64,000 bases of DNA from Pseudoalteromonas sp. DL-6 (lineage in GTDB: Bacteria; Pseudomonadota; Gammaproteobacteria; Enterobacterales; Alteromonadaceae): assembly GCF_004328665.1 (NCBI RefSeq), contig NZ_CP019770.1:806001-870000 (forward strand). Direction: 5' to 3'. Below, piece after piece: positions 1-9,516 of this stretch; positions within the stretch are counted from its first letter, which is position 1; each line of letters starts with the position of its first letter. Under the pieces are notes generated by a model. It saw only the letters and a list, made by a program, of their open reading frames with translations, ran no database searches and was not told where the DNA came from. The position numbers and the translations under genes are program-made.

Positions 1-618
1 ATGGCTTTTTTCAGCAGGTAGTCCTAATTCAATAAAGCGATTTGCATCTGTTTTGTCATGGCTTGCAAGTGCGGTAATTGATTGCATGATATTGCGAGTT
101 AGCTGGGCAACTTTTTCGTAGCCTTGCTGTGACTTTTCAGATAGACGCGCGTTAACAACCAATACAGGTATATTTTGTTTTTGCGCATTAGCCATTAAGT
201 TCGGCCAGAGTTCAGTTTCTAAAATACAGAGTAATTGCGGCTTTACTCGTTTTAAAAAGCGAGTAGTGGCTACAGGAAAATCAATGGGTAAATAGCTAAC
301 AGCAACGCTTTGTTTAAACTGTGCGGTAACTTGCTCTCGTCCTGTGGGGGTATTGCAGGTAATTAAAATATTTAACTGCGGTTGTTCATGTTGTAGGGCT
401 TTGATTAAAGGGGTTGCAGCTAAAACCTCGCCCACAGAAGCACAATGAAATACAACCGGTTTGTTGCTATTTGAAAATAAAGCGCGGCTTATGAAGCCAA
501 AACGTTCCTTAAAGTGAACGCGATATCCCGCGTTTTTCTTACCTCTTAATACATATAAGTAAAATACGATCAGCGGGCTAATAATAATTAATGCGAGTGA
601 ATAAAAAATGCGTGCCAT
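1..618 (-). CDS. waaA: 3-deoxy-D-manno-octulosonic acid (Kdo) transferase WaaA, N-terminal part
   Basis: Partial gene: the reading frame is open to the left edge and shows the first 206 residues. The enzyme adds Kdo from CMP-Kdo to lipid IVA at the inner membrane, starting the LPS core. An N-terminal membrane anchor spans about residues 4-24. The family motif HCASVGEV lies near residues 58-65, with the glutamate (about E64) corresponding to the catalytic base. A second family motif, ETELWPN, follows further on. The start ATG at 618 gives the expected anchor. It is divergent from gmhA-hldE, and the window holds other inner-core genes (kdkA, GT9, gmhB). The family is clear; whether it adds one or more Kdo residues cannot be read here. 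Confidence 0.93.
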   Translation of the reverse strand, partial: MARIFYSLALIIISPLIVFYLYVLRGKKNAGYRVHFKERFGFISRALFSNSNKPVVFHCASVGEVLAATPLIKALQHEQPQLNILITCNTPTGREQVTAQFKQSVAVSYLPIDFPVATTRFLKRVKPQLLCILETELWPNLMANAQKQNIPVLVVNARLSEKSQQGYEKVAQLTRNIMQSITALASHDKTDANRFIELGLPAEKSH

Positions 619-886
619 ACTGTGCTTTATGTAAATGAAAGTGGCGCTAGTTTAGCGTGAAATCGTTTTTTTCTAAATACACAAATATAAAATAGCAACT
701 CGGAAAAAGTTACAACGATAAAAACCTTCTGTTATTTATAATTTAAAAAATAGGTTTGCCACGCTGTGTAAGATAATAACTATCTGCCCGTGCTTTAATT
801 TAGTTATATAGAGGTGATTTGGCTATAAAATTATGGAATAATGAAATTAATTTTTCCTGCCATTTCAGTTCCAAGAGGAATATCTC

Positions 887-1477
887 ATGTCAATTATAGA
901 TTCAGTGGCAACTAGCTACCTAGAAAGTTTAAATCGTCACCAAGTATTGTTCGAAACCATGGAGGCGTATCATCAAGAGGTAATGCAATTGTTAGAAGCA
1001 TGTCATAGTGCTTTACAGGCTGGAGGTAAGGTTGTTTGGTTTGGCAATGGCGGCAGTGCGGCTGATGCTCAGCATTTGGCTGCGGAGTTTGTGGTACGTT
1101 ATAAGTTAGAGCGAGGACCGTTAGCGTCTATTGCTTTAACTACAGACACCTCTATTTTAACAGCGCACAGTAATGACTATCATTTTGATACGGTATTTGA
1201 ACGCCAAGTACAGGCGTTATGTAAACCTGAAGATATCGTAATTGGCTTAACTACATCGGGAACCAGTAATAACATTAATTTAGCGTTAGAAGCCGCTAAT
1301 AAAATAGGGGCGTTCACTGTTGCATTTACAGGTCGCGATGGGGGGAAAGTAAAAGACATCGCCAAGTTACCTATTATTATTAAAAATGATGAAACAGCCC
1401 GTATTCAAGAAGCTCATATGTTTATCGGCCATTGGTTGTGTGAAGCCATGGATATGGTTGTTGCGGAGCAGCAATAA
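887..1477 (+). CDS. gmhA: Phosphoheptose isomerase (sedoheptulose-7-phosphate isomerase)
   Basis: 196-aa SIS-domain protein converting sedoheptulose 7-phosphate to D-glycero-D-manno-heptose 7-phosphate in the cytoplasm, the first step to ADP-heptose for the LPS inner core. The phosphosugar-binding motif [11 protein letters not shown] is near residues 53-63 and the second SIS signature TTSGTSNN near residue 122. Length matches the family. The start has a strong ribosome binding site (AGAGGAA, about 873-880). The stop overlaps the hldE start by one base (TAATG), so the two are translationally coupled. The homologue DiaA is excluded less firmly by sequence than by the hldE context. Confidence 0.93.
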   Translation: MSIIDSVATSYLESLNRHQVLFETMEAYHQEVMQLLEACHSALQAGGKVVWFGNGGSAADAQHLAAEFVVRYKLERGPLASIALTTDTSILTAHSNDYHFDTVFERQVQALCKPEDIVIGLTTSGTSNNINLALEAANKIGAFTVAFTGRDGGKVKDIAKLPIIIKNDETARIQEAHMFIGHWLCEAMDMVVAEQQ

Positions 1478-2916
1478 TGGATTTATCGCTATTAAAAAAC
1501 TTATCAGCAGCACGTATTCTAGTGGTTGGCGATGTTATGCTCGACCGCTACTGGTATGGTGATTCTGGCCGTATTTCGCCAGAGGCACCAGTACCCGTTG
1601 TAAAAGTTAGTAAATTTGAAGACAAAGCTGGTGGTGCTGCCAATGTGGCTAAAAATATAGCCCGTCTAGATGGCAAAGTAGGTTTGCTCGGTCTAATTGG
1701 TGAGGATGAAAGCGGACAAATTTTAGAAAACATTCTAGAAGGTGAAAAAATAAATTCACAGCTTGTGAGTGTATGTGATTTGCCCACTATTTCTAAAATG
1801 CGGGTGATTAGTCGTCATCAGCAAGTTGTGCGTTTAGATTTAGAAGAGGCTTTCAATGAGTCTCATAGTCAGCTTTTATTAAATCGATTAGAGCTGGTGC
1901 TTGATAATTATGACTTTATTGTATTTTCTGATTACAACAAAGGGTCACTAGCGTTAATCAAAAAAATGATTTCGGTTGCTAAAAAAGCAGGTAAAACCGT
2001 GCTTGTCGACCCTAAATCATCTGATTTAGAGTTATACCGAGGGGCTGATTACATAACCCCTAATTTAAATGAGTTTAAATTGGCAGGTGGTCAAGTTGGT
2101 TCAGAAGAGTTACTAGCTAGCAGTGCGCGTACTCTGATTAGTGATGCGGGTATTAACGCCATGCTACTAACACGCTCAGAACAAGGTATGTCGTTAATTG
2201 ATGCAACGCAAAAGTATGACTTTGCAGCGCAGCAGCTCGAAGTAAGCGATGTAACCGGTGCGGGCGATACTGTTATTGCTACCCTTGCTGTTATGCTAGG
2301 TGCGGGTATGACTGCTAAAGATGCAGTCGAAATTGCAAACTTAGCAGCCGGTATTGCAGTAAGTAAATTGGGAGCGGCTACCGTTTCTCCTGAAGAGTTG
2401 AGTCGCAAGTTAGGCCAATATTTACAAGCCACCGGCGAGCATTATCAAACACCATTTGATGATGTATTACAGCATATCGAATTTGCAAAGCAAAATGGCG
2501 AAACTATTGTATTTACTAATGGTTGTTTTGATATTTTGCATGCAGGCCATGTGCGCTATTTAGCGCAAGCTAAAGCGCGAGGTGATAGACTAGTGGTTGG
2601 TTTAAATAACGATGAATCCATTGCACGTTTAAAAGGCCCAGAGCGCCCAATTAACCCATTAGACGAGCGTGCTATGGTACTAAGTGCGCTTGCCTCCGTT
2701 GATTGGGTTATTCCGTTTGGCAGTGAGGATGAAAATGACACACCAGCAAAGTTAATTGAGCAAATTAGCCCAGATATTTTAGTCAAAGGCGGTGATTATA
2801 CCGTTGAGCAAATTGCTGGTGCTGAGCATGTGTTGCGTCATGGTGGGAAAGTAGAAGTGCTTGAATTTTTAGATGGTTGCTCTACATCAAAAGTGATTAG
2901 CAAAATTAAAAGCTAG
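1477..2916 (+). CDS. hldE: Bifunctional heptose-7-phosphate kinase / heptose-1-phosphate adenylyltransferase
   Basis: 479-aa cytoplasmic enzyme with two domains. An N-terminal PfkB/ribokinase-type kinase (about 1-315) carries [10 protein letters not shown] at the start and the anion-hole motif DVTGAGDT near 260. A C-terminal nucleotidyltransferase (about 345-479) carries [16 protein letters not shown], the HxGH motif. It phosphorylates heptose 7-phosphate and later adenylates heptose 1-phosphate to give ADP-heptose. With gmhA (upstream, overlapping) and gmhB at 8784 the pathway is complete up to the HldD epimerase, which is not in the window. The full-length fusion agrees with the usual 475-480 aa. 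A strong bidirectional terminator follows. Confidence 0.96.
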   Translation: MDLSLLKNLSAARILVVGDVMLDRYWYGDSGRISPEAPVPVVKVSKFEDKAGGAANVAKNIARLDGKVGLLGLIGEDESGQILENILEGEKINSQLVSVCDLPTISKMRVISRHQQVVRLDLEEAFNESHSQLLLNRLELVLDNYDFIVFSDYNKGSLALIKKMISVAKKAGKTVLVDPKSSDLELYRGADYITPNLNEFKLAGGQVGSEELLASSARTLISDAGINAMLLTRSEQGMSLIDATQKYDFAAQQLEVSDVTGAGDTVIATLAVMLGAGMTAKDAVEIANLAAGIAVSKLGAATVSPEELSRKLGQYLQATGEHYQTPFDDVLQHIEFAKQNGETIVFTNGCFDILHAGHVRYLAQAKARGDRLVVGLNNDESIARLKGPERPINPLDERAMVLSALASVDWVIPFGSEDENDTPAKLIEQISPDILVKGGDYTVEQIAGAEHVLRHGGKVEVLEFLDGCSTSKVISKIKS

Positions 2917-2934
2917 TTAGCTAGTTAGTGAAAT

Positions 2935-2970
2935 AAAAAAGGGGATAAACGTTGGTTTATCCCCTTTTTT
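2935..2970. terminator. Bidirectional rho-independent terminator
   Basis: Perfect 16-bp stem, A6GGGGATAAAC (2935-2950) against its complement (2955-2970), with loop GTTG and a run of T on either strand. It lies between the convergent hldE (+) and Wzi-family (-) genes and can serve both. Confidence 0.93.
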
Positions 2971-2983
2971 ATTACTTGTAAAA

Positions 2984-4531
2984 CTAAAAGTTATATTCGA
3001 ACTTTGCAAATGCAGACGTGTCGTTTTCTGCTCCATCATTATTAGAGGCAAGGCCACCTAGAGTTAAACGCCCCCCCATGGCAAGCATTCTATAACGCAC
3101 TTCAATTTGCTTCGAGTTAAACCCTGTTTTGGTAATCGAGTTACCTAAATCTGGGTTATTTGGGTATCTATCACGATTGTCGCTGTTGTAGTCAATATCA
3201 CGCAGCTTTACTTGCCAGTCAGTTCCGCTTGAGAGTTGCCCAAGTACAGTTAGTACTAGCGACTGTGAGTCATTGTCATAAGTAGAGCCGATAGGGCGGC
3301 CATGGTAACGATATCCTGATTGGTAATCTGTGTGCTCATAATAGCAATTTTCGGTCGTTGACCCTGCAGAGCAAGACACACCTGTGTCAATATATTCTAA
3401 GTTGACTAGTAAATTCTGCTCGTAAACACGATGGGTTGTTTGTAAACCAAACAAGTAAGCTCTATCAGCTGGCTTAAATTGTGAACTCGCATCTTCACCA
3501 ATGGTGCTGGCATATACCGCATAGGGTTGATTAAATAATGTATCTGACCAACGAATATCAATACCTGCTAATTGATTACCTATTTTTGACTCTAACTGGC
3601 TATCACAATTAGTAGTGCCATCAACACATTTTGTATCACCGGCAATCATATCAATAAAGTCACTAGCTGAATTTGGTTGTCCTTTACCAGCCCATTGTGC
3701 TGACCAGCTCAGTGCTATTTCTAATTGTTGAACGGGGCGAAAGTTGACCCGAGTGCTCCACAATAACGCATCAGGAATAACGCGGGTTGACTCAAGTTTA
3801 GCCATTTGTGCAGTAAAGCTCCACTGACCAATCCAGCTCAACCAAGGTGTTTCAAAGGCTGTGCTTTGTTCTCGAGAAATACTAATGGCAGGTAAAGGCT
3901 TTGCATTACCAGACATAATTAGGCTGTTATCTACACCAGGGCCCCAAAATTGCTCAACGGCACCCGCTCTTACAATCCAATTACCCATACGATAAGCTAA
4001 ATAACTGTCATCGAGAGAGGTATCATTGCAGTCTGCTAATGCTTGCTCGTTTTGAGCTATGTCATCAGTTTTTTTACCTGCAACTAAGCAGTTTTTGCCA
4101 TCACTACGATGATTAAGCGCAATCTTTGCGGCAAAGTTATGTCCTAAATAAGCGTAGGCGGCAGTTAACTCTGATTCTTGGCTATTGGTGGCTCCAAAGC
4201 TAGTGGCTGCAAGAGGATCTGAGCTGGCAAATGCCGAAAGCTGTACACTATGCGAACCACTATTCTCTGACTTATAACGATGTTTTACACGCAATAACGC
4301 ATCTTGTAGGCGAGCAGGTAATTGTTCCAACGAAGTATTGTCTATATCGTTAATAAAGCTTTTCCACATTAATGGATACGTTGTTACTGGCGCTAAAATA
4401 ATGCCTGCATCGGCAAGCTGTTGAATATCTGCTCTCAGAGCATAGTCATCAGGCTTTACCCAGGGTTCAGCATTCACAGTTGTGGTTACGGCACAAAAAA
4501 GCGAAGAAAGTATAAAAATTTTGTTTCGCAA
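2984..4531 (-). CDS. Capsule assembly Wzi family outer-membrane protein
   Basis: 515 aa. A signal peptide is visible at residues 1-21 (hydrophobic stretch, cleavage after VNA before EPW). The mature start, with PWVKPDDYALRADIQQLADAG, is the conserved entry segment of Wzi-like beta-barrel proteins of Alteromonadales. The chain ends in phenylalanine (KFEYNF), as outer-membrane barrels do, and alternating hydrophobic strands are frequent. E. coli Wzi is a surface lectin attaching group 1 capsule. Here it stands alone between LPS core genes with no capsule export genes in view, so a role in surface polysaccharide attachment is inference. Four cysteines occur in two close pairs (about 296/303 and 381/388 region), possibly loop disulfides. 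Confidence 0.8.
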   Translation of the reverse strand: MRNKIFILSSLFCAVTTTVNAEPWVKPDDYALRADIQQLADAGIILAPVTTYPLMWKSFINDIDNTSLEQLPARLQDALLRVKHRYKSENSGSHSVQLSAFASSDPLAATSFGATNSQESELTAAYAYLGHNFAAKIALNHRSDGKNCLVAGKKTDDIAQNEQALADCNDTSLDDSYLAYRMGNWIVRAGAVEQFWGPGVDNSLIMSGNAKPLPAISISREQSTAFETPWLSWIGQWSFTAQMAKLESTRVIPDALLWSTRVNFRPVQQLEIALSWSAQWAGKGQPNSASDFIDMIAGDTKCVDGTTNCDSQLESKIGNQLAGIDIRWSDTLFNQPYAVYASTIGEDASSQFKPADRAYLFGLQTTHRVYEQNLLVNLEYIDTGVSCSAGSTTENCYYEHTDYQSGYRYHGRPIGSTYDNDSQSLVLTVLGQLSSGTDWQVKLRDIDYNSDNRDRYPNNPDLGNSITKTGFNSKQIEVRYRMLAMGGRLTLGGLASNNDGAENDTSAFAKFEYNF

Positions 4532-4637
4532 AGCTCAGATCCTTGTGATTTAAATTGCGGCTAAGTTTAGCAATCTACGCTCTTTATTGCAGTAATTAAA
4601 TCAAGTCATTAAAGAGGGTTTAATTATAAATTACATT

Positions 4638-4718
4638 ATGAAACATATTAAAACACTGTGGCTCTATCGTAAAAAAGGTGGCGTTGATATACTCGCTGCA
4701 AAGGAAAAGCAGAGATAG
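4638..4718 (+). CDS. Possible 26-aa small ORF upstream of glycosyltransferase
   Basis: A short frame, ATG at 4638 to TAG at 4716-4718, encodes 26 residues (begins MKHIKTLWLYRKKGG, ends AKEKQR). It stops two bases before the next gene's ATG. It is basic and could be a leader peptide or the residue of a decayed gene; it is not in frame with the next gene. No strong ribosome binding site is seen. I do not recognise it, and it may not be translated. Confidence 0.3.
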   Translation: MKHIKTLWLYRKKGGVDILAAKEKQR

Positions 4719-4720
4719 TA

Positions 4721-5794
4721 ATGAGTAACAAACGACTTTTATTTATTCCCGTGTCATCACCAGAAGGTATTGGTGAATATATGCGCTCGTTACAGCTGGC
4801 TCAGACTCTTAACACAGAGTACGGCAAGCAGTTAGATATACATTTCATTTTAAATAAGCATACTGCTTATGCCAAAAGCTGCCCGTTTCCTACTTTACTG
4901 TTAAATCAATCGGCAACAAAAGAAAATACCCTCGTGTGTCAGTTCATCGAGCAATACAAACCAGATGTGGTGCTATTTGATTGCGCAGGACGAGCAGAAC
5001 AAATGAAAGCCGCAAAAAATGTCGGTGCTAAAGTGGTTTTTATTTCTCAACATACAAAAAAACGGGCAAAGGGTTTAAAGCTTAATCGAGTGGGGCTTAT
5101 TGATACTCATTGGGTGGTTCAGCCTGATTACTGTATCGATCCTCTTTCATGGTATGAAAAGCTAAAGCTTAATATGCTGCCTTTAGCTTACCCTGATAAT
5201 GTCGGGCCATTTACAGTATTTGCATCAGCGCAACAAAAGCGTGATGTACTGTCACGTTATAACTTGAAAGAAAAAGAATTTTTTATTGTGAATGCAGGCT
5301 CCGGTGGGCATACCCTTAATGGACAAAACTGTGCTGATATCTATTATAAAGCAGCACTGATTATTGCGAAAAAAACGGGTTTAAAAGGGGTTGTGGTGTT
5401 TGGTCCTAACTATACGAGCCCATTACCAGAAACAGATGAACTTACTTGTTTAGCAAGTCTTCAGGGGGAAGAGTTCTTAGCCTTACTAAGTCAGGCTAAG
5501 GTGGCATTATTAAGTGCGGGTGATACTTTACTCCAAGCCATTGCCTTGCAAACCCCCACTATTGCCTGTGCTATTTCAAAGGATCAAGGTGAGCGCCTTA
5601 CTCGTTGTACTCGCACAGAAGTCGTTTATCACGCACAGCTTGATATTGCTGATATTTTTGCAAAAGTGCAAACATTACTTTCTGAACCACTTTATGAAAA
5701 CACCGTTAAAAAATACTCAACACTGGAATGTATGCATAGCTTTAATGTCATAACAAATGGTGTAAAAGCGCTTTTGCAGGGAAAAATAATATGA
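4721..5794 (+). CDS. Putative GT-B fold glycosyltransferase
   Basis: 357 aa, no signal peptide or membrane segment. The N-terminus (LLFIPVSSPEGIGEYMRSLQLA) is a Rossmann-like acceptor half. The C-terminal half has NAGSGGHTLNGQ near residue 192 and LLSAGDTLLQAIALQTPTI near residue 262, resembling the nucleotide-sugar site of MurG/PseG-like GT-B enzymes. It lies among LPS core genes and overlaps the next glycosyltransferase by 4 bases (ATGA), so both probably act on the core or a surface glycan. The donor and linkage cannot be predicted. A ribosome binding site AAGGAAA lies about 4701-4707, which is somewhat distant. Confidence 0.72.
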   Translation: MSNKRLLFIPVSSPEGIGEYMRSLQLAQTLNTEYGKQLDIHFILNKHTAYAKSCPFPTLLLNQSATKENTLVCQFIEQYKPDVVLFDCAGRAEQMKAAKNVGAKVVFISQHTKKRAKGLKLNRVGLIDTHWVVQPDYCIDPLSWYEKLKLNMLPLAYPDNVGPFTVFASAQQKRDVLSRYNLKEKEFFIVNAGSGGHTLNGQNCADIYYKAALIIAKKTGLKGVVVFGPNYTSPLPETDELTCLASLQGEEFLALLSQAKVALLSAGDTLLQAIALQTPTIACAISKDQGERLTRCTRTEVVYHAQLDIADIFAKVQTLLSEPLYENTVKKYSTLECMHSFNVITNGVKALLQGKII

Positions 5795-6876
5795 ATGTCA
5801 TTATTGTTATCGATTCGCTTGTTGGAGGAGGAGCGGAGAAAGTAATGCTTACTTTGGCACAAGAAATGACCGATAAAAAGCATAATGTCTTGATTTTGTC
5901 ATTAGCCGATAGTGTCGAGTATGATATTCACAAGAGTTTGACTGTTGATAGCCTATTTTCTGGGAGAGCATCAAAGGTCGATCGTTTTTGGCATAAAAAA
6001 AATAGTATTAGGGCATTAGAATCGTGGTTTGATAAAAAGCGATTACAACTTGGTTCTATTGATTTAGTACTTTCAAACTTAGATAGAAGCAATAATTTAC
6101 TTGCCCAAAGTACGATTGAAAATGTTCACTTTGTAGTACATAACTCAGTTAATGCTGAACTTGCTAGGCAAAAAAAATTAGGTCCATTTTCTTATTTATA
6201 TCTTAAAAGAAGCAAACAAAATTTAAATGGGAAGTCTTTGATCTGTGTTTCAAAAGGTGTTGAAGAGGAAATACGCCAGAGCCCTTTAATTACCCCCAGC
6301 GCAATGACAACTATTTACAATCCTTTTAATTTTAAAATTATGAATGAGCAAGCAAATGAGGTAAATATCAACATACCGACCTCTCCTTATCTTATTCATG
6401 TTGGACGATTTGCTAAGCAAAAACGTCATGATGTTCTATTTGCTGCATTTGCTAAATTAGATAAAAAATATAAATTAGTATTATTGTGTAATAAGAAAGA
6501 GAGAGCATTTAAGTTAGCCAAACAATACGGAATTGAAAATCAACTTATTGTTCCTGGATTCGAACAAAATCCTTATAACTGGATTAAGCAGGCTAAAGCT
6601 CTTGTATTAAGTTCTGACTTTGAAGGGCTACCAACCGTATTAATTGAAGCTATAGCCATAGGTACACCTGTGGTAAGTACTAATTGTAATTTTGGTCCTA
6701 ATGAAATATTAACCGAAGAATTAAGCAAATATCTGGTACCAACAGAGCAAAGTGACTTATTAGCAAAGGCCATTGAAGACGTTTTAATTGATAGCCCCGA
6801 TATGAAAAAGGCCACTATTTTGAAAAAGGTTTCTGCAGATGCTGTAGCAGACCAATATTTAGCAATGGCGCGCTGA
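5791..6876 (+). CDS. Glycosyltransferase family 4 protein
   Basis: 361 aa. The N-terminal motif SLVGGGAEKVMLTLAQEM (about 9-26) and the C-terminal EGLPTVLIEAIAIGTPVVS (about 273-291), containing the E-x7-E signature, are classic for GT4 retaining GT-B glycosyltransferases. It probably transfers a hexose or hexosamine from a nucleotide sugar onto LPS core or another glycan at the cytoplasmic face of the membrane. It is translationally coupled to the gene before it. Base composition is clearly more AT-rich than hldE or kdkA, which suggests recent acquisition or relaxed selection, as is common for core-variable glycosyltransferases. It converges with kdkA with a 3-base gap. Confidence 0.85.
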   Translation: MNVIIVIDSLVGGGAEKVMLTLAQEMTDKKHNVLILSLADSVEYDIHKSLTVDSLFSGRASKVDRFWHKKNSIRALESWFDKKRLQLGSIDLVLSNLDRSNNLLAQSTIENVHFVVHNSVNAELARQKKLGPFSYLYLKRSKQNLNGKSLICVSKGVEEEIRQSPLITPSAMTTIYNPFNFKIMNEQANEVNINIPTSPYLIHVGRFAKQKRHDVLFAAFAKLDKKYKLVLLCNKKERAFKLAKQYGIENQLIVPGFEQNPYNWIKQAKALVLSSDFEGLPTVLIEAIAIGTPVVSTNCNFGPNEILTEELSKYLVPTEQSDLLAKAIEDVLIDSPDMKKATILKKVSADAVADQYLAMAR

Positions 6877-6879
6877 ATA

Positions 6880-7602
6880 TTAGCATTCGAGCTCTTGGTT
6901 ATAGTCATTATGTAATGTTTGCCAATCGTTTTGCTGCCAATGAAAGTGACTATTGCGGCTTTGCTCTTTTAAAAAGGAGCGCTGTAGGCGAGACATGTTG
7001 CTTTGTTGCCATTTTATATCGGGTGTTTTTATTTCGCCACGGTCAAAGTCGATAATGTAAACGTTACCAGAGTCATCAAATAAAATATTATTAATATTTA
7101 AATCAGCGTGATACACCCCTTTTTTGTGAAATTGGGCAATGGTTTGTGCTATTTTTTTTACCTCTGTTTCACTCAATGCGCGTTCAATCAGCACGTCCAA
7201 TACGCTTTTAGCGCCGCTGACTGCTTCAGTAATAATATCACCTCGGTAAATAAAACCATATCGGCTCACTTTAGCTGCAATGGGTTTTGGTACATTTAAA
7301 CCTAACTCCATTAATTGAGTCATTAAACTAAATTCTTGATAAACACGCGTATGCTCCAGTCCCCAATATAAATATTGGTCACTAAGTAGCTTGCCTATGA
7401 GGCCGCCACGCCAATAATGGCGTAACACAGCCGTTAAATCTGCGTGTTTAAAAAACCAAGCAGTTGCACGCCCTTTTTTAGCCCCGACAATTTTTTGCTG
7501 TTGTTGCCAGAAATCGGGGTCAAACCAATCTAACTCTATTTCGGTGCTATATTGAGGGTGGCTTAAAATGACATGGTTATTTTTGATGTGTTGATTAAAC
7601 AT
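6880..7602 (-). CDS. kdkA: 3-deoxy-D-manno-octulosonic acid kinase
   Basis: 240 aa. The chain shows the KdkA signature: GRATAWFF near residue 44, LRHYWRGGLIGKL near 60, then the kinase-like catalytic loop YHADLNINNILF near 165 and the metal-binding IIDFDRGEI near 183. It phosphorylates Kdo of lipid A-Kdo with ATP, as in Haemophilus and Vibrio LPS that carry a single phosphorylated Kdo. Its presence with waaA supports that core type here (inference). It is a lone minus-strand gene between the glycosyltransferase pair and the GT9 gene. Length matches the family. Confidence 0.92.
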   Translation of the reverse strand: MFNQHIKNNHVILSHPQYSTEIELDWFDPDFWQQQQKIVGAKKGRATAWFFKHADLTAVLRHYWRGGLIGKLLSDQYLYWGLEHTRVYQEFSLMTQLMELGLNVPKPIAAKVSRYGFIYRGDIITEAVSGAKSVLDVLIERALSETEVKKIAQTIAQFHKKGVYHADLNINNILFDDSGNVYIIDFDRGEIKTPDIKWQQSNMSRLQRSFLKEQSRNSHFHWQQNDWQTLHNDYNQELEC

Positions 7603-7725
7603 AGCTCATAGGATTCGCTTAAATATGTGCACATATTAACGTGTTTTCAGGCTAAGGATAAGTACTTGCAATGACGCGATTATAATTTAAGATCGGGTTT
7701 TATTATTTTACTCCCAAGGAAACGT

Positions 7726-8787
7726 GTGACTTCAGCGCCTACTTACACTTCAATTTGTATTTTACGTCTTTCTGCTATTGGTGATGTATGCCATGCAGTG
7801 AGTGCGGTACAAGCAATTCAAAAAGCGCATCCAAATGCTAAGATCACTTGGGTGATAGGGAAGGTCGAGGCGATGTTGTTAGCAGATTTGCCTGGCGTTG
7901 AGCTTGTTGTATTTGATAAAAAACAAGGTAAAGCGGCACTGAAACAGTTAAAACAAACCTTTAAAGGACAGTGTTTTGACGTACTGCTTAATATGCAAGT
8001 GGCTTTAAGAGCAGGTTTTGTTGCTCGCTGTATTCCTGCCAAAGTTAAAATTGGTTTTGACTGGGCTCGTTCAAAAGAGCTACATAGTTTATTTATTAAT
8101 AAACGCATTAAAGCCCAATCTCAGGCGCATGTTTTAGAGGGATTTAAAGGCTTTGCCCAAGCGATTGGTGTTGATGATTATGTCCCTGTATGGAATATGC
8201 CCTTTACCTACAAAGATCAAGCTAAAGCTGATGAGCTGTTAGGTGACGATTATTTATCAAATAAGTTATTTGTTATTTCGCCAGCGGCAAGTAAAGCACA
8301 GCGTAACTGGTTAGCCGAACGCTATGCCGTGCTTGCTGATTATGCCAATGCGCAAGGTTTTAAAGTAGTGCTAACCGGAGGGCCGACGGAACTGGAAATT
8401 AATTTAGCAAATAACATCATTAAACACTCTGATTCACCCATTCTGAACTTGGTGGGTAAAACAAAACTCAAAGAATTATTGTGCGTACTTAAGCGTGCAG
8501 ACTTAGTACTGGCACCTGACACAGGGCCTGCTCATATGGCGGTGACTGTGGGCACACCGGTTATTGGCTTATATGCGCATTCAAACCCAGCGCGAACGGG
8601 GCCTTATTTATACCAAGATTACGTTGTTGAGGTTTATCACCAAAACTTATTAAAGCAAACAGGTAAAACCGCCGAGCAATTACCTTGGGGTACTCGGGTT
8701 AAGGGCGATGATTTAATGAGTCAAATAACTACGGATACAGTAAAAGAAATGTTTGACCATGTTGTTAAAAAAGAGTCGTTATTATGA
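7726..8787 (+). CDS. Glycosyltransferase family 9 (heptosyltransferase-type)
   Basis: 353 aa starting with GTG at 7726, chosen because AAGGA at 7716-7720 is spaced five bases before it. N-terminal ILRLSAIGDVCHA (about 11-23) and C-terminal APDTGPAHMAVTVGTPVIGLY (about 265-285) are the two halves of the ADP-heptose-binding GT9 fold. It probably adds L-glycero-D-manno-heptose to the inner core (WaaC/WaaF class). Exact position is uncertain, since paralogues in this family look alike. It overlaps gmhB by 4 bases, which ties it to heptose metabolism. Confidence 0.87.
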   Translation: MTSAPTYTSICILRLSAIGDVCHAVSAVQAIQKAHPNAKITWVIGKVEAMLLADLPGVELVVFDKKQGKAALKQLKQTFKGQCFDVLLNMQVALRAGFVARCIPAKVKIGFDWARSKELHSLFINKRIKAQSQAHVLEGFKGFAQAIGVDDYVPVWNMPFTYKDQAKADELLGDDYLSNKLFVISPAASKAQRNWLAERYAVLADYANAQGFKVVLTGGPTELEINLANNIIKHSDSPILNLVGKTKLKELLCVLKRADLVLAPDTGPAHMAVTVGTPVIGLYAHSNPARTGPYLYQDYVVEVYHQNLLKQTGKTAEQLPWGTRVKGDDLMSQITTDTVKEMFDHVVKKESLL

Positions 8788-9353
8788 ATGGTAAACACAC
8801 AAATAAGGCGCTTTTTTTAGACCGTGATGGTGTAGTAAATGTTGACCATGGCTATGTATTTAAAAGCGAAGAGTTTGAATTTATAGATGGTGTGTTTTCA
8901 ACGTGTAAAGCATTTTATGACGCGGGCTATAAAATAATTGTTGTAACTAACCAATCAGGTATTGGTCGAGGTTATTACTCAGAAGCCGATTTTTTTGCCC
9001 TTAACACATGGATGAAAGCGCAGTTTAGTCATCATCAAATTGAAATTACTGATGTTTATTTTTGTCCACATCATCCTAAAAATGCATTGCCAGCGTATTT
9101 AACAGATTGCGATTGTAGAAAGCCAGCGCCCGGGATGTTGTTACAAGGAATAAAAGATCATCATATAGACCCTACACTGAGTGTCATGGTAGGGGATAAA
9201 TTAGGTGATATGCAAGCTGCTATTAGTGCCAATATACGCACTAAAGTGCTAGTTCGTTCGGGGCAAACGTTTGACGAGCAAGCCGCAAAATCTGCAGACT
9301 ATGTTTGTGACTCAATCAAGGAACTACCTGTTTTGCTTGCTGATCTCATTTAA
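8784..9353 (+). CDS. gmhB: D-glycero-beta-D-manno-heptose-1,7-bisphosphate 7-phosphatase
   Basis: 189-aa HAD-superfamily phosphatase. The nucleophile motif FLDRDGVVN (about 10-18, DxD) is followed by TNQSGIGRG near 53. The zinc-binding loop CPHHP...CDCRKPAPG near 93-116 and the acidic motif VGDKLGDM near 136 follow. It removes the 7-phosphate so that HldE can adenylate heptose 1-phosphate. The start overlaps the GT9 stop (ATGA). Length matches E. coli GmhB (191 aa). Confidence 0.93.
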   Translation: MNGKHTNKALFLDRDGVVNVDHGYVFKSEEFEFIDGVFSTCKAFYDAGYKIIVVTNQSGIGRGYYSEADFFALNTWMKAQFSHHQIEITDVYFCPHHPKNALPAYLTDCDCRKPAPGMLLQGIKDHHIDPTLSVMVGDKLGDMQAAISANIRTKVLVRSGQTFDEQAAKSADYVCDSIKELPVLLADLI

Positions 9354-9516
9354 TATATATCTCATGCCTGTAAACTGGCAGCTTTTCCTGCCAATTAGCT
9401 AATTTGCGACGAATGACAAACAGTGCAATTTGGCGCTTAAACTTTTACAATACCCCCATTATAAATAGCAGCAACGCGTCTGCTGTTTAACCCGTTCAAC
9501 CAAATGGAGATCACAG

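Noticed and set aside
9372..9400. Terminator after gmhB
   Set aside because: TGGCAG/CTGCCA gives only a 6-bp stem with no T-run; too weak to list.
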